Assembly (NCBI GenBank): GCA_963402885.1
Contig: OY727100.1
Location: forward strand, 23,407,665 to 23,471,664
Direction: 5' to 3'
Origin: Antedon bifida
Taxonomy: Eukaryota; Echinodermata; Crinoidea; Comatulida; Antedonidae
Length of the DNA stretch: 64,000 nt
The position numbers were made by a program, and so were the translations under genes. Shown here piece by piece: positions 24,485 through 34,952 of the stretch. The notes beneath the pieces were generated by a model. It had not been told where the DNA came from. It saw only the letters and a program-made list of their open reading frames with translations, and made no database searches. Each line of letters begins with the position of its first letter. The first letter of the stretch is position 1.

Positions 24485-24629
24485 TTAGTGGGGTAGTATT
24501 GCTCGAAAGCTCTGCTAACTTTTCTGGCTGTTTTTTGATTTAGCTTTTCGCTTTTTTTTTTTGTATCTCCATTGAGATCCAGCCACTGATACCCACAGCA
24601 TTGTCATTTTTCAGTAATTTGCCTTTGGA

Positions 24630-24631
<2 letters not shown>

Positions 24632-24662
<31 letters not shown>
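24632..24662. repeat. AT dinucleotide microsatellite
   Basis: About 15 uninterrupted AT units in the intron just upstream of the second Ig exon. Confidence 0.9.
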
Positions 24663-24666
<4 letters not shown>

Positions 24667-24993
24667 TTCCCATTCATTAAAAAAAGCTATTTAAACAAGG
24701 AAAAAATCATTTATATTGCCCTATTATTATTACAATATTGTAACTGTTGTTATGTTATTGTTATAGGGGCTGGACTTGATAAGTAAGAAATTAATTTGAA
24801 TTGAATTTGAAAAGTATTAATATTTCCTGTATTTCTTGTGTACTAACTAGCCAGCAATATACAAGTTTTTAAAAGTTATGTTGAATATTATTTATAATTT
24901 TAAGATTAATATTTACTATTTTTGTGCATCAACAAAATGAAAGATTTTATTGTTAATTTCTGTTTTATAATCATAATTTTTTTTACCTTAAAG

Positions 24994-25245
24994 ATAATGG
25001 TCAAGTCAAGTTTGTTAATGAAGATTCAAATGATAATTGTTCATTTACATTGGCATGTTCTGGAGAGGGTATCCCTGAACCTAAATTATATCTCTACCAT
25101 AATGGGGCCAGCATAGCAAATACCACATCAACAATGCTAACACACACAAGAAGTAAAGCAACAGAAGATAACAATGGAAACTACACATGTATAGCTAATA
25201 ACACTGTTGGCCCAATGGAAAGTGAAGAGATTAAAATAGATCACT
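24994..25245 (+). CDS. Ig C2-like domain exon
   Basis: Phase 1-1 exon of 252 bases between acceptor CTTAAAG and donor TGTAAGTA. The translation starts YNGQVKFVNEDSNDNCSFTL and continues LACSGEGIPEPKLYLYHNGA, then TEDNNGNYTCIANNTVGPME. ACSGEGIPEP and GNYTCIANN are the two half-motifs of an I-set/C2 Ig domain (Cys, then Y-x-C-x-A). The usual core Trp is replaced by Leu/Tyr in KLYLYHN. Several N-glycosylation sequons are present. Confidence 0.8.
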
Positions 25246-25675
25246 GTAAGTAAAAAATTAGCATGTTTATATTAACTGTAAAAAAAACAGAATAGTGTAA
25301 GCTGAGAAAAAAAGAAATTGTTGTCAGAAACTATATTACAATGCTGTGAAAGTAAACAAAGGAAGATTAGTAGGCATATGTTAGCTAGCACTGAATAGAC
25401 TATCTTGGAAAATATTTATATATTATTTATTATATTACTAAATAGATAAACATGACAGTTGTCGGTGCTACTAGATGTAGTAACAACTACAGTATGTTCA
25501 CATGCACTAATGTTAATCTTAGTAGAGTTATGCTGATCTGAATCAATGTAGTACTGTAACGATATACCACAAATGAAGAAACCCAGGAAAATAGCAATGG
25601 CTAATCACAACCTTTAGAAATCTCATGATACATTTGGTTTATCAATATTAGTTTACCATTATTTTTACTCCCTAG
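25246..25675. other. Intron, no feature recognised
   Basis: AT-rich intron of 430 bases. The comparable introns at 25937-26486, 26592-27006, 27136-27551, 27663-28191 and 29113-29554 also show nothing beyond splice sites and AT-rich sequence. Confidence 0.5.
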
Positions 25676-25936
25676 GTGAACCTAATTTTCATAAACTTGA
25701 GGATGAAACTGTTGAGTCTGAAAAAACTCTTAATATTGAGCTTAAACCCTTAAATTGCAATCCTGTTAACTTCACCTATGAATGGACCATTGATCCTGAT
25801 ATAGAATATGACGATGGTAAGAGCACATTAAAATTCAACGCACCAGAAGTTGAAGTGACGACAAAATATATGATAATAGTGAATGTTACAAATTGCATGG
25901 GATTTACAACGGATAATATGACTATCACTGTCACAA
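25676..25936 (+). CDS. Third Ig-like/PKD-like beta-sandwich exon
   Basis: Phase 1-1 exon of 261 bases. It encodes CEPNFHKLEDETVESEKTLN, then PLNCNPVNFTYEWTIDPD and YMIIVNVTNCMGFTTDNM. FTYEWTIDPD followed by a YxIxVxVTN strand resembles a diverged Ig or PKD sandwich, with cysteines at NCNP and TNCMG. The canonical Y-x-C is missing, so the fold is only inferred. Four N-glycosylation sequons lie in or near it. Confidence 0.7.
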
Positions 25937-26486
25937 GTAAGATTTTTTTTTAACCTACTGTAAACATCTGAATTAATTTAAACTTTTTTAAGTAATTCAA
26001 AAAGTGGACCTCCTCTGAACTGGTTTCAATATTTTGAAATTAAAACTAGGATGTTTAATTAAATAAAAATGTTGATATAGAACATATCTAGCGGTTGTTT
26101 TGCTTTAATTATTTAACACAGTATAAAATTAAATATATTTGTTGAAAAAATAGTTAATGAAAGCCCCTCATAATAAAATCTCAAATCATTATGTGAACAT
26201 CTTTTTTTACTTGTCATATTGTAATAACTTGTTGTACATTCATGACTAACTTATTAACATATTTTAAAAGTATTTTGGTTTACTACTACTGTACATAAAG
26301 TTGGGATAGCTATATTATTGTATACCACCATTGAGTTATGTTTTACCAAATGGAAATACATATTTACACAACACAAACATTTTTCATCTAAACCATCTAA
26401 AAAAGATGTAACCATTTAAACCTTTACTTTATACTGTAGATAAATTTAATTAGTAAATGTTATTTATACTGGTAATGGTTTTATAG

Positions 26487-26591
26487 ATCCCTGTTCAGAT
26501 GAACCCTGTGAGAATGCTGGAATTTGTATAATTAATGAAGACAGTTACATTTGTAATTGTACAAATGATTTTTATGGAGAAAACTGCATGT
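26487..26591 (+). CDS. EGF domain exon 1
   Basis: Phase 1-1, 105 bases. CSDEPCENAGICIINEDSYI followed by CNCTNDFYGENC gives the six EGF cysteines and the aromatic-Gly before the last one. The donor GTGAGT at 26592 is chosen over a GT two bases upstream because it keeps phase 1. Confidence 0.8.
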
Positions 26592-27006
26592 GTGAGTCTG
26601 AAATGCTGTATTGTATTACTTAGCAATGTATCTGCAGGATACTGTGTATAGTAACATATCATAAAATGTGAAAAGTGAACACAAAAGTCATTTTTTAGTA
26701 CTCAATATGGACTGTAAATAATGGCATTTGTCAAATATGAATGACATGTTCCTGTTGTTTGATTTTTATATGTTGGCCAATAAAGTGCAGTCTTAATTAT
26801 CTGGAACTTTTAGTACTGTAGTAATAAAATAGGACAAGATTGTTTTAAGTGTAGCAATTCAATGCTAGTTTTTTAACCAACGTTTTATGTGAAAAGAATA
26901 TTTAAATTATGTAACAGTAACACATTACCGTATGTCTAAAATTGGGCATAATGATTTCATTGTTAGTAAATATTCTGAAATAGGCATAGATTTCATTTAT
27001 AATTAG

Positions 27007-27135
27007 ACTGTATTTATGAGGGTTGTTGTGACATTATTAACGGAGACCAGATTCTATATTATGGTGGTAATGGTTCATGTAGCTGGACATGTGGAGAATG
27101 TAGGCAAATGAATATCACATCAGGTCAATGTGAAA
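27007..27135 (+). CDS. Cysteine-rich module exon
   Basis: Phase 1-1, 129 bases, acceptor AATTAG and donor AGTGAGTA. It encodes CIYEGCCDIINGDQILYYGG then NGSCSWTCGECRQMNITSGQ and C. Cysteines occur as C-x4-CC and then C-x3-C-x2-C before a last one; this is not an EGF pattern. It is reminiscent of von Willebrand C-type or other small Cys-rich folds, but I do not recognise the family. Confidence 0.65.
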
Positions 27136-27551
27136 GTGAGTACTTGACCATAACTGTAAACAAAAATTAAATAGTGTAAATTATTTGGCTCATTCAGACT
27201 AATATTTAATAATAGCTGTTCACAGTATCGGTGTTTGGCAAAAGTATTATAATAATTTATTACCTTCAAATAATTTGGAGGTTTATAGTAACAATTAGAT
27301 TTATAATTTTATAATAATAATGATGATAATGATAAAATGAAGGTTTATATAGCACTTTTAACTTACTGTAAGTGAACTAAATATAAAACTGCTACAGTTA
27401 CATTGTTTTAATAGTAATTTGATTAAATGTCTATGAATATAGAGACAAAAAATAGGTAACTGTACTATGTCAAACCTAATAAATAGTAATAACCCAACAA
27501 ATTTATACTGATCATACCATATAGGTAATAATTTATCTTTTAATACTGTAG

Positions 27552-27662
27552 ATATAGATTATTGTGAATCCACACCATGTATAAATGGTGGAACATGCAA
27601 CCCTACAAAATGTAACTTTACATGTGAATGTAGCTCAGGATACAATGGGACATTCTGTGAAA
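27552..27662 (+). CDS. EGF domain exon 2
   Basis: Phase 1-1, 111 bases. CESTPCINGGTCNPTKCNFT then CECSSGYNGTFCE is a standard EGF module with one extra cysteine (PTKC) in the central loop. Confidence 0.8.
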
Positions 27663-28191
27663 GTGAGATTCCTAGTGAGTTTAACATACAGTGACTTTAT
27701 AGTTCAATTTAGGCTGTACAGCTTCCGTTTTTGTTCTGTTGAAGTTATTGCCTATTTTGTTTAATTTTGTTTGTGTTTACATTTTTTATGTTGCTACTTT
27801 CTCATTTATTTAATGTATTTATCTAACATAAGACATTCACTGCTTTTGTTGATACATGCTTTCATTTACAGTACACTAACAAAGACTGGGTTTTTGAAAG
27901 TCTACAAAGTATAGTGGAGCATGCGGTCATGCTTATTTAGATGACAGGCATGTCAGTTGGGTTTGTTTAGTTCAGTAATACTGCTGTCATACCTACCTTT
28001 AGAATTGGCACCATGTTGTTATTTTTATTTGTTAGTACACTTGGTGAGAATCAATATAATTTATTGCACTGGATGTTTTGCTGTTTGGTCAAAATGTGTG
28101 AGCTACTGTAACTCTGTATAGTAGCATATCAAACATAAAGTAGCAAACTAGGCTCTTATGCTGTTAATGGTGAATGTGTCTTCCTTTGCAG

Positions 28192-28203
28192 CTGATAACA
28201 AAG
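28192..28203 (+). CDS. Possible 12-base microexon
   Basis: CTGATAACAAAG lies between a strong acceptor (CTTTGCAG) and donor GGTAAAC. It is exactly phase 1-1, adding four residues between two EGF-like modules. Such a short match could be chance; the phase agreement and acceptor quality support it. Confidence 0.35.
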
Positions 28204-29031
28204 GTAAACTTACTGGTATTAGGGTTAATGTTAACTTATCTATCATGTGTAGGGTGACTGCTTCCATAACCTTGTTTACTTTACACAAAAATTGCTATAT
28301 AAATTATAATGCTGACTGTTCAGCGCAGATTTCACTCATATAGCTTGTGAGGTTTTTTCAGTCCAGAAGACATATAGTAACATAAATCAATTCTATAGAA
28401 TTGAAGAACCAACATATACTCACTCCATTATCCATTTATATGTTATTGTTTTGTGTTAATTGCTAATTTTAGTTTTAATCATTAATAATGTCACTGCTGG
28501 GGTTTCTCTTGGACTGAAGCAACAAAACCTATACCATAACTTTTCTCAGACTGAAAATGCCTATGACAGTATTTCAGATAGAATCTGTAATGAATTAATA
28601 GTTTTGTAACAAGGTTTTAGCGATTACCAGGAAAGATTAGGATTACACCCCTTTGGATTACTGTATTTGACCACCATATTTCATATTTGCTCATTTCATT
28701 TAATTAAAATACATTGTTGCTGCTGTTGCATACTATCATGGGTAGGGTGACTGCTTCCATAAACCATGCTTGCACCAAAATGTGTACAAGTATTGCTTCA
28801 AATTGTCGATGTTTGTCTATTATTATGTATAGTTTAAATTATCACGCTGCCAATTTATTGGACTATCCATTGTCCGATAAGCTACAGGAACCATTTATTT
28901 CTTTAAAATGCATTGTATTTAAATTATTTTGGCCCATAACATACTATACAGTACAACCATTCGTAATTATTGTGTGCTTTATGTTGTTTATTTGGAAAAA
29001 TAATTATCTTTTTTGTGGGTAAATTTTGTAG
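28204..29031. other. Intron with a short diverged direct repeat
   Basis: A TAGGGTGACTGCTTCCATAA block followed by ACA/CCAAAAT-like sequence occurs near 28250 and again near 28743. No exon was recognised between the two copies. Confidence 0.45.
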
Positions 29032-29112
29032 GTCCATGTGAATCTAATCCATGTGAAACTGGACAAAACTGTACTATTGGCCCTGATGGTGATTTTATTT
29101 GCATTCCTACTG
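29032..29112 (+). CDS. Shortened EGF-like exon
   Basis: Phase 1-1, 81 bases. PCESNPCETGQNCTIGPDGD then FICIPT carries only the first four EGF cysteines; the C-terminal loop is missing. The donor TGGTCTGT is weak. It may be a half-module that pairs with the next exon, or a decaying cassette. Confidence 0.6.
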
Positions 29113-29554
29113 GTCTGTACACATTATATTATGTTATTCAACTTGTCATTCCATTGCTTGTATTCATTCCATGCATCTCTTAAAAACCATTAATTGAATG
29201 ATCTGTATACCCAGTAACTATACGGAAACTAAAAAAGCAAAATAACACAACTAAGAGTAGCTTATTTTTAATCCAAGACCAATGCCTCTTAACATTAATT
29301 GATGATAGCTTTTCAAAAAGATTTTAATTAAAATTAACCTTTTTTTTTTAAGTGAAATTTTGTTTTATACTACAGTATTTTCTGAGTGCATTTTGAGCAC
29401 TTTAACTAAGGCATGCAAATTACATTTTTTCACATGCCAAGTCTATTAATTATCAATCTTTTTTTTTGTTTAAACCAATTTATTTTTATTTGTTTTAAGT
29501 TATACTAAATGTATTTTCTGAGCTAAAAATTTGTTAGATTATATATATTTTCAG

Positions 29555-29680
29555 ATTCAGAATGTACCCCACCATGTCTAAATGGTGGTATATGTCAGGT
29601 TGTTAATAATACAGAGACTTGTGAATGTCTTAATGGGTATGAAGGGGTATATTGTGAATTTAACACAACAGTTGACAACA
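29555..29680 (+). CDS. EGF domain exon 3
   Basis: Phase 1-1, 126 bases. CTPPCLNGGICQVVNNTETC then ECLNGYEGVYCEFN is a canonical EGF module followed by a short N-glycosylated linker. It closely resembles the next EGF exon, which suggests tandem exon duplication. Confidence 0.85.
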
Positions 29681-30303
29681 GTGAGTTCTACAGTATCATT
29701 AGTGTTCTATTTATCAAAGTGTATTTTGCAGTGTTGTAAACAGACCTCCCAAGTTGAGAACCTCCATTCAATTTTTACAATGAATTTTCCTTTATGGAAA
29801 CTTTTTGAGACAATTTAATTTTTATCTTCTTTGAACCAAAAAATGGATGGACATACTTAAAAAACATACTGTAGATTTTGCTGATATAAATTATATTTTA
29901 ACAAAATAATAAAGCTCCTATATAGATTATTGCCTTTTAAACCTACCTTGTAATTCAAATTTTAATTGCTAAGAATTATAATGTTACCTTACAGTTACTA
30001 ATTTTACTGAATTTTTAGAGTTCTAGACTTTAGAGGTCATGCTTTTGCATAATGTATAAAGATGTCATCAAAGTGTTACAAATTTAAGGAAACTGTACTG
30101 GAAAGTACAGTACCTGATATATTCTATTCAGTATGTTGAAATTGGTATCACTTTGAGCAGTTACCCTGCAACCTCCTCAAAGAGTATTTACCGTAGTTCC
30201 CTGGCTGTATTTGCTTTGCTCTGTTGTTCACTAAACGTTTTCTTTATATTTATAATAACAGTACTGTATTAAATTTAGAACTGGTAAATTGTTGATGGTG
30301 GTT

Positions 30304-30350
30304 AGGTTCAGCATACTTTAAACTCTGCCTAAATGATCTTATTTTTGTGA
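30304..30350 (+). pseudogene. Relic copy of an EGF exon
   Basis: AGGTTCAGCATACTTTAAAC and CTCTGCCTAAATGATCTTAT, up to TTTTTGTGA, match the acceptor and first 45 bases of the EGF exon at 30606 (GTTCAGCATGTTCTTTACTC, TGCCTAAATGAAGGTATTTG). The reading frame and cysteines are lost. It is a dead duplicate of the exon's 5' part, 300 bases upstream of the live one. Confidence 0.6.
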
Positions 30351-30605
30351 TTTAGAATAAAATTAAAATGAAGGAAAAGGAATGCAGTGTTTTGTTGTTT
30401 AGGACAAATTTTGTAGCTCTACAAACGGCTTGCTTTATTTAGGTATCAATGTTTGTGTCAAAATGAACAATTTTGCTTTTGGTACTTGATTGAAACTAGA
30501 TTTGTGTGACCTACTGGTAAACTGGCACTCTTTCTTCTTGCCCCTTTTCATTCTGATCCTCTAATGTTAAGACAGAATTTTTGACAATTCACCATTGTTT
30601 CATAG

Positions 30606-30731
30606 GTTCAGCATGTTCTTTACTCTGCCTAAATGAAGGTATTTGTGAAATTATTAACAACACAGAACAGTGTGTTTGTCTAAATGACTTTGAAGGAATA
30701 TTTTGTGAACTAAATAAGACTGAAGAAAATC
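30606..30731 (+). CDS. EGF domain exon 4
   Basis: Phase 1-1, 126 bases. CSLLCLNEGICEIINNTEQC then VCLNDFEGIFCELNKTEEN matches the previous EGF exon in length and motif order (CLNxGIC, NNTExC, YEG/FEG before the last Cys). The last extracellular folded module seen before the stalk exons 13.8 kb downstream. Confidence 0.85.
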
Positions 30732-31398
30732 GTAAGTTACTCAGTAATTTGATGTTGCATCAGAAACAAATGATTGTAGTATGGTATGCATGTTTGTCTG
30801 CAATAATCTGAATTCCATAATCTAAATGCAAGACCAAGAAAAGCATTTCAGTTTGTTTTCATCTATGCAAATTGCAATGCTTTTCATGTTTGTTTAGTTG
30901 CACTTGTTTATGAGCACATGCACATAATAATAGCACTGTTATTGTAGTGTATTTGTATAGTAAGCTACAGGTCACTATAAACCTGAATGACCCAATGTGA
31001 GGACTAGTACAATTGTGAATTTATAAATTTTATCAGCATGGAGAAAAAACTTATTTCTTAATGGTTACATTAAGCCGTTTTTTGTTGGTTGCTGGTGGTT
31101 AGATAGAAAGATAGATTTTTAATTATAAATTTGTTTTAATTTATTTTGTTTGCTTAGCTTGTTTCCTTGTTTATTTTGTGCTCACCAAGTGCATTAGATT
31201 TTTAGAAGTAGTTCCTTTTCCATAATGTTTTAACTTTGACTAATAATATACATAGTAATATTGTGTATGAAAAGCTGTATTTTGATAACTGTACAATTCC
31301 TTATCACCAATCTGCTCAACCATAGATGCTTCACAGCAATTCAATTTAATTAGGTGATCATTTAGAATAAAATGATCACCTATTGTTATTGTATAAAA
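30732..31398. other. Intron start, no gene
   Basis: AT-rich sequence. A short inverted phrase, GTGATCATTT / AAATGATCAC (31353-31379), precedes the Helitron-like element, and ATGATCACCTAT recurs near that cluster's other end at 34508. Confidence 0.4.
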
Positions 31399-33036
31399 TC
31401 TTTATTATTATTTTTTTTTTTTTTTGGTTTTCCGCAACGAAGTTGCAGGAAAACCTCTTGTGATTGTACGAAATCATCATCATCATCTTTTTTTTCATCT
31501 TCTTTCTTTCTGTATGATTTTTGTGTAACGCTTTTCTCTGAAACTTGCAAACATAACATTTTGTGAACTATGTTAACATTTTGACATTTATGTAACGTCG
31601 TCAAGCGAAGCTTTTCATGATGTTTACAATTGCGCAACGTGACGTACGCGCGATTTAACGATTTTCTCGTATTTAACATAGGTCAAAAACCAAATAACAT
31701 TTTAAATTGAAACTTTGCACAAGTTTAATTTATATCATGCGCTAACTTTCTGTTGAACAAAACTTGCGTGTTTTACACAAAGTTACGCGCGCACGCGCAT
31801 TTAAAATTTCAAAATGCGCAAAATTAATTTCTAATCAACTTTCTACGCGTTTCATGTCGTTTTAAGCATGTAAAAAATTCCCACGCGTGCGCAAATTTTT
31901 ACGTGTGCGGTGCGCACGTAGCATTAAAAACATATTTTTTTCGCGTGATTTATGTTTTTCCAGCCTTTTCTAGTAATTTTACCAACTTTTAAACAATTTC
32001 GACTTACAGTAACGTCATACGAGCACGTGGAATTGGACAATTTGCGCGAGTTTTTGTTGAAAAAGTTAAAAAATTCGTCAAAATTATGCCTTTTTTTAAA
32101 CAGTCGTAATTTCTAAACTGCACGGTCAACTTTTTGTGGATGACATTTTCTGGAAGTTAATGAGTTGTAGATATCGGATCATGTATTAATATGGCTAACC
32201 GGACATTGTGACGTCATCGTATGGCCACGCTAATATAAAATTTAGGATTTTTGTATCTTTCGTCATAGCTCATCACATTTAATAGAGCGCATCTCCACTT
32301 ATCCGTTTTCCATTTTCACCCAAATTTTGATATTGTCTAGGTCAATCAACTGTCTTTCGCATGAATTAGAAATATTTTAATTTTTTTGACGTCATCATTC
32401 CTAAAAATTTAAATTACGTGTGGCATTAATTTCATCTTTACAGTAAATTTTAATCTGTTATAGCTCGTAAGAATAAAATTTGATAATCACGATTAAAACG
32501 TTTTATGGAAGCTATTGGATTGTAGATACGAAATCATGTGAAAATTTTGCCAATCGGATGTTGTGACGTCATCATATGGCCAGTTAAATGAAAAAAGTCG
32601 TATTTTCATCTTTTGCGTCATAATTCATTACATTTAAAAGAGCGCGCATCAATATTTCACGTATTCAAATTTCTTCTAGACGTTAATATGTTGTTGCTGA
32701 GATAATTTCCTTCCGAAATAGCTACCTTCGCATTTCATTTTAAAACCGTCAACATGTTAAAATTTGCAATAAATAGTGGGTCCCGTAATTTCACCTATTC
32801 TACACTGTGTGATATGGATACAGATTATACTGTGTATACTATATATGAATCGAAATAATAGAATTTAGCAATAACAACATATCATATTCTTCAGTTCAGG
32901 TCATAATGCCAACGTGAACACTTCCTTTTGTCCTCAACCTATCCCTTAATGTTAAAAGGTACGTCGTTACACGTTCATGTTGCACCACTTGCGCGGCGGA
33001 AAACCAAACTCGTCAAAGTGACGAGTTACATGTCTA
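31399..33036 (+). mobile_element. Helitron-like non-autonomous element, copy B
   Basis: Begins TCTTTATTATT after an A, followed by a hairpin GGTTTTCCGCAAC / GTTGCAGGAAAACC (about 31427-31457). Ends with GGCGGAAAACC, the hairpin AACTCGTCAAAGTGACGAGTT, and CTAG at 33033-33036 before T. TC start, 3' hairpin plus CTRR and A/T target are Helitron features; the GGTTTTCC...GGAAAACC subterminal inverted motif recalls Helentron/HINE types. No gene inside. Confidence 0.6.
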
Positions 33037-34549
33037 GTCTTTTTATTGTTTCTGTACACTATTTTGTGTAACAATTATCTCAAAAAGTTTAATGTCAATG
33101 ATTACAAAAATTTCAGAATATCTTTCAAATAATATAACTTAATCCTAATAAGCTTTCCAGCGTGATCACTCATCCGTGACGACATTTATACGCCATTTTG
33201 CGAAATCACATTATCAATCATATCTCCATAATTCATTATCACATAATAATGAAATTCACTACACGTAAACTTCAGATCAAGGGTAAAAATATTAGCAAAT
33301 AAAAACGCACGCGCACGTAGGTTCATGCGCGTGATATCGCGCGTTAAAAATTTAAAACGCTCAAAATTAAGTTTTGATCAATTTAGAGCATGAATTAGGC
33401 CATTTGCGTGTTTCAAAAAATTACTGCGCAAAAATGCGTTTTTGCGCGCGCGATACTTAAAAAGCGTAAAAAACATGAATTTTTTTTACAAATCTCATTC
33501 TACTCACCATCCTTAGTACATTCACCAAATTTGAGTCAGTTCCGACTTAAAATAACGCTATACGAGCACGTTAAAAATGACAAAATGCGCACATTAATTT
33601 TACAAAAGTTCTGAAAATGGTGAAAAATAGGTCTTTTTTAAAATGAAAATAATTCTTCAGAATGCAAGATGACCCCCGATTTTTTTAACTAATTCTGGAA
33701 GCCATTGAGTTGTAGATATGAATTCATGTACACATTTTACGTACAAAATGTTTTGACGTCATCAAATGGCCACTTGAATTTAAAAATTAGGATTTGTTAT
33801 CTTTTTGTGTAGATTATCACATTCAACAGAGCGCATCTTGGTTATGTGTGCTCGAATTTCGCACAACTTTCAGTATGTGCTTGCTTAATTAATTATCTTT
33901 ATCATGAGTTGACACTATCTTCATTTTAATGACGTCATCACGCGTAAAAACTTGAATAACGTAGGCCGTGTAATTTCACCTTCGCAGTAAATTTGAATAT
34001 CTTACACCTCTTCAGAATTGAAGGTTACCTTGATGATTATAATTTATTATGAAAGCTGATGAAATGTAGATATTAATTCATATAAAAATTAAGCCTATCA
34101 GATGTTGTGACGTTAACATATGGCCAGTTGAAGTGAAAAAGTAGTTTTTTCATATTTTTCGTCAAAGTTATACACAATTCAAAGAGCGCGCACAGCGCTT
34201 CTACGTGCCAAGTTTTTTTCCAAATCTTATATTTTTTTGCTCAATTAATTATCTTTCGAAATTGTCATCTTAAAGTTTAGTTTGATAACGTCATCATGCC
34301 AAAAAATTAGAACATGTGTGTCCCGTAATTTCACCTATGCTACACTGTATATAGATATACAGTATATACTGTACATATTGTATATGGCATATAGGCACAA
34401 CTCAGCACTATAAGCATATAATAGGATGGCATACATCAACATTTTCCGATCGTATGTTAACGTACGTGCATGTTTAAAAAAAAATTAATTTCAGTAAAAT
34501 GATAAAAATGATCACCTATAATTCGTCAAAGTGACGAATTAAATTCTAG
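33037..34549 (+). mobile_element. Helitron-like non-autonomous element, copy C
   Basis: Shares internal blocks with copy B (GACGTCATCAAATGGCCACT, CACATTCAACAGAGCGCATC). Ends with hairpin AATTCGTCAAAGTGACGAATT and CTAG at 34546-34549 before T. Its 5' end is unclear: either it starts just after copy B, or B inserted near its start, in which case C begins before 31399. Confidence 0.5.
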
Positions 34550-34952
34550 TTAGTATTTTGTGTTTGCTTTGTGTGTACGCATGCAGTGAGAAAACAGTAT
34601 AGTTCAAGTATTTGAATTGTTTAAAAGACCTGTGAAAAAAAATATAAAAAAACAAGTCTCAACATTTTGGTTTAACAAACTTTAAATACCAATAGAGTCT
34701 AAAACTTTTCTCACACTATTAGGGGCTGCATTGTTAAGCGCAAACTTGACTTTAATTGTGTTGTTCAATGTCTTTTAGTACAGTACTGTACTTCATTTTG
34801 AGTAAACACCAATTTTCATTTCCTCATGTTACTTCCTTTAACCTCTGCCTTATTAATACTTTGTTTGAACATGATAGTGAAATAATAATCAGTATGTTGT
34901 ATAATTTTAAAATTCTCTTTTTAAATTGAATAATAAATATAAATGTAGAGTA

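Larger units (their letters stand above)
11178..24493. mobile_element. Apparently complete two-gene DNA transposon, Tnp2/CACTA (EnSpm)-like, 13.3 kb
   Basis: Both ends read CCCCA, an A-rich spacer, then CGGGATCCCG in opposite orientation (11178-11205 and 24466-24493, 22 of 28 positions equal). They are flanked by TA on each side (11176-11177, 24494-24495). Inside each end lies a GGGATCCCG-rich array of about 0.6 kb, then scattered GTTGAG/CTCAAC motifs, then a 166-bp inverted repeat (12460-12625 and 22945-23110). Between them two divergent genes share an upstream region at 17871-18802: an 11-exon transposase on the - strand and an 11-exon BEN-like gene on the + strand. Both splice with no stop or frame break. 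Two smaller MITE-like repeats sit in its introns. The family assignment rests on transposase motifs; the TA duplication and CCCC ends are not the classical CACTA termini, so it may be a distinct branch. Confidence 0.75.
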
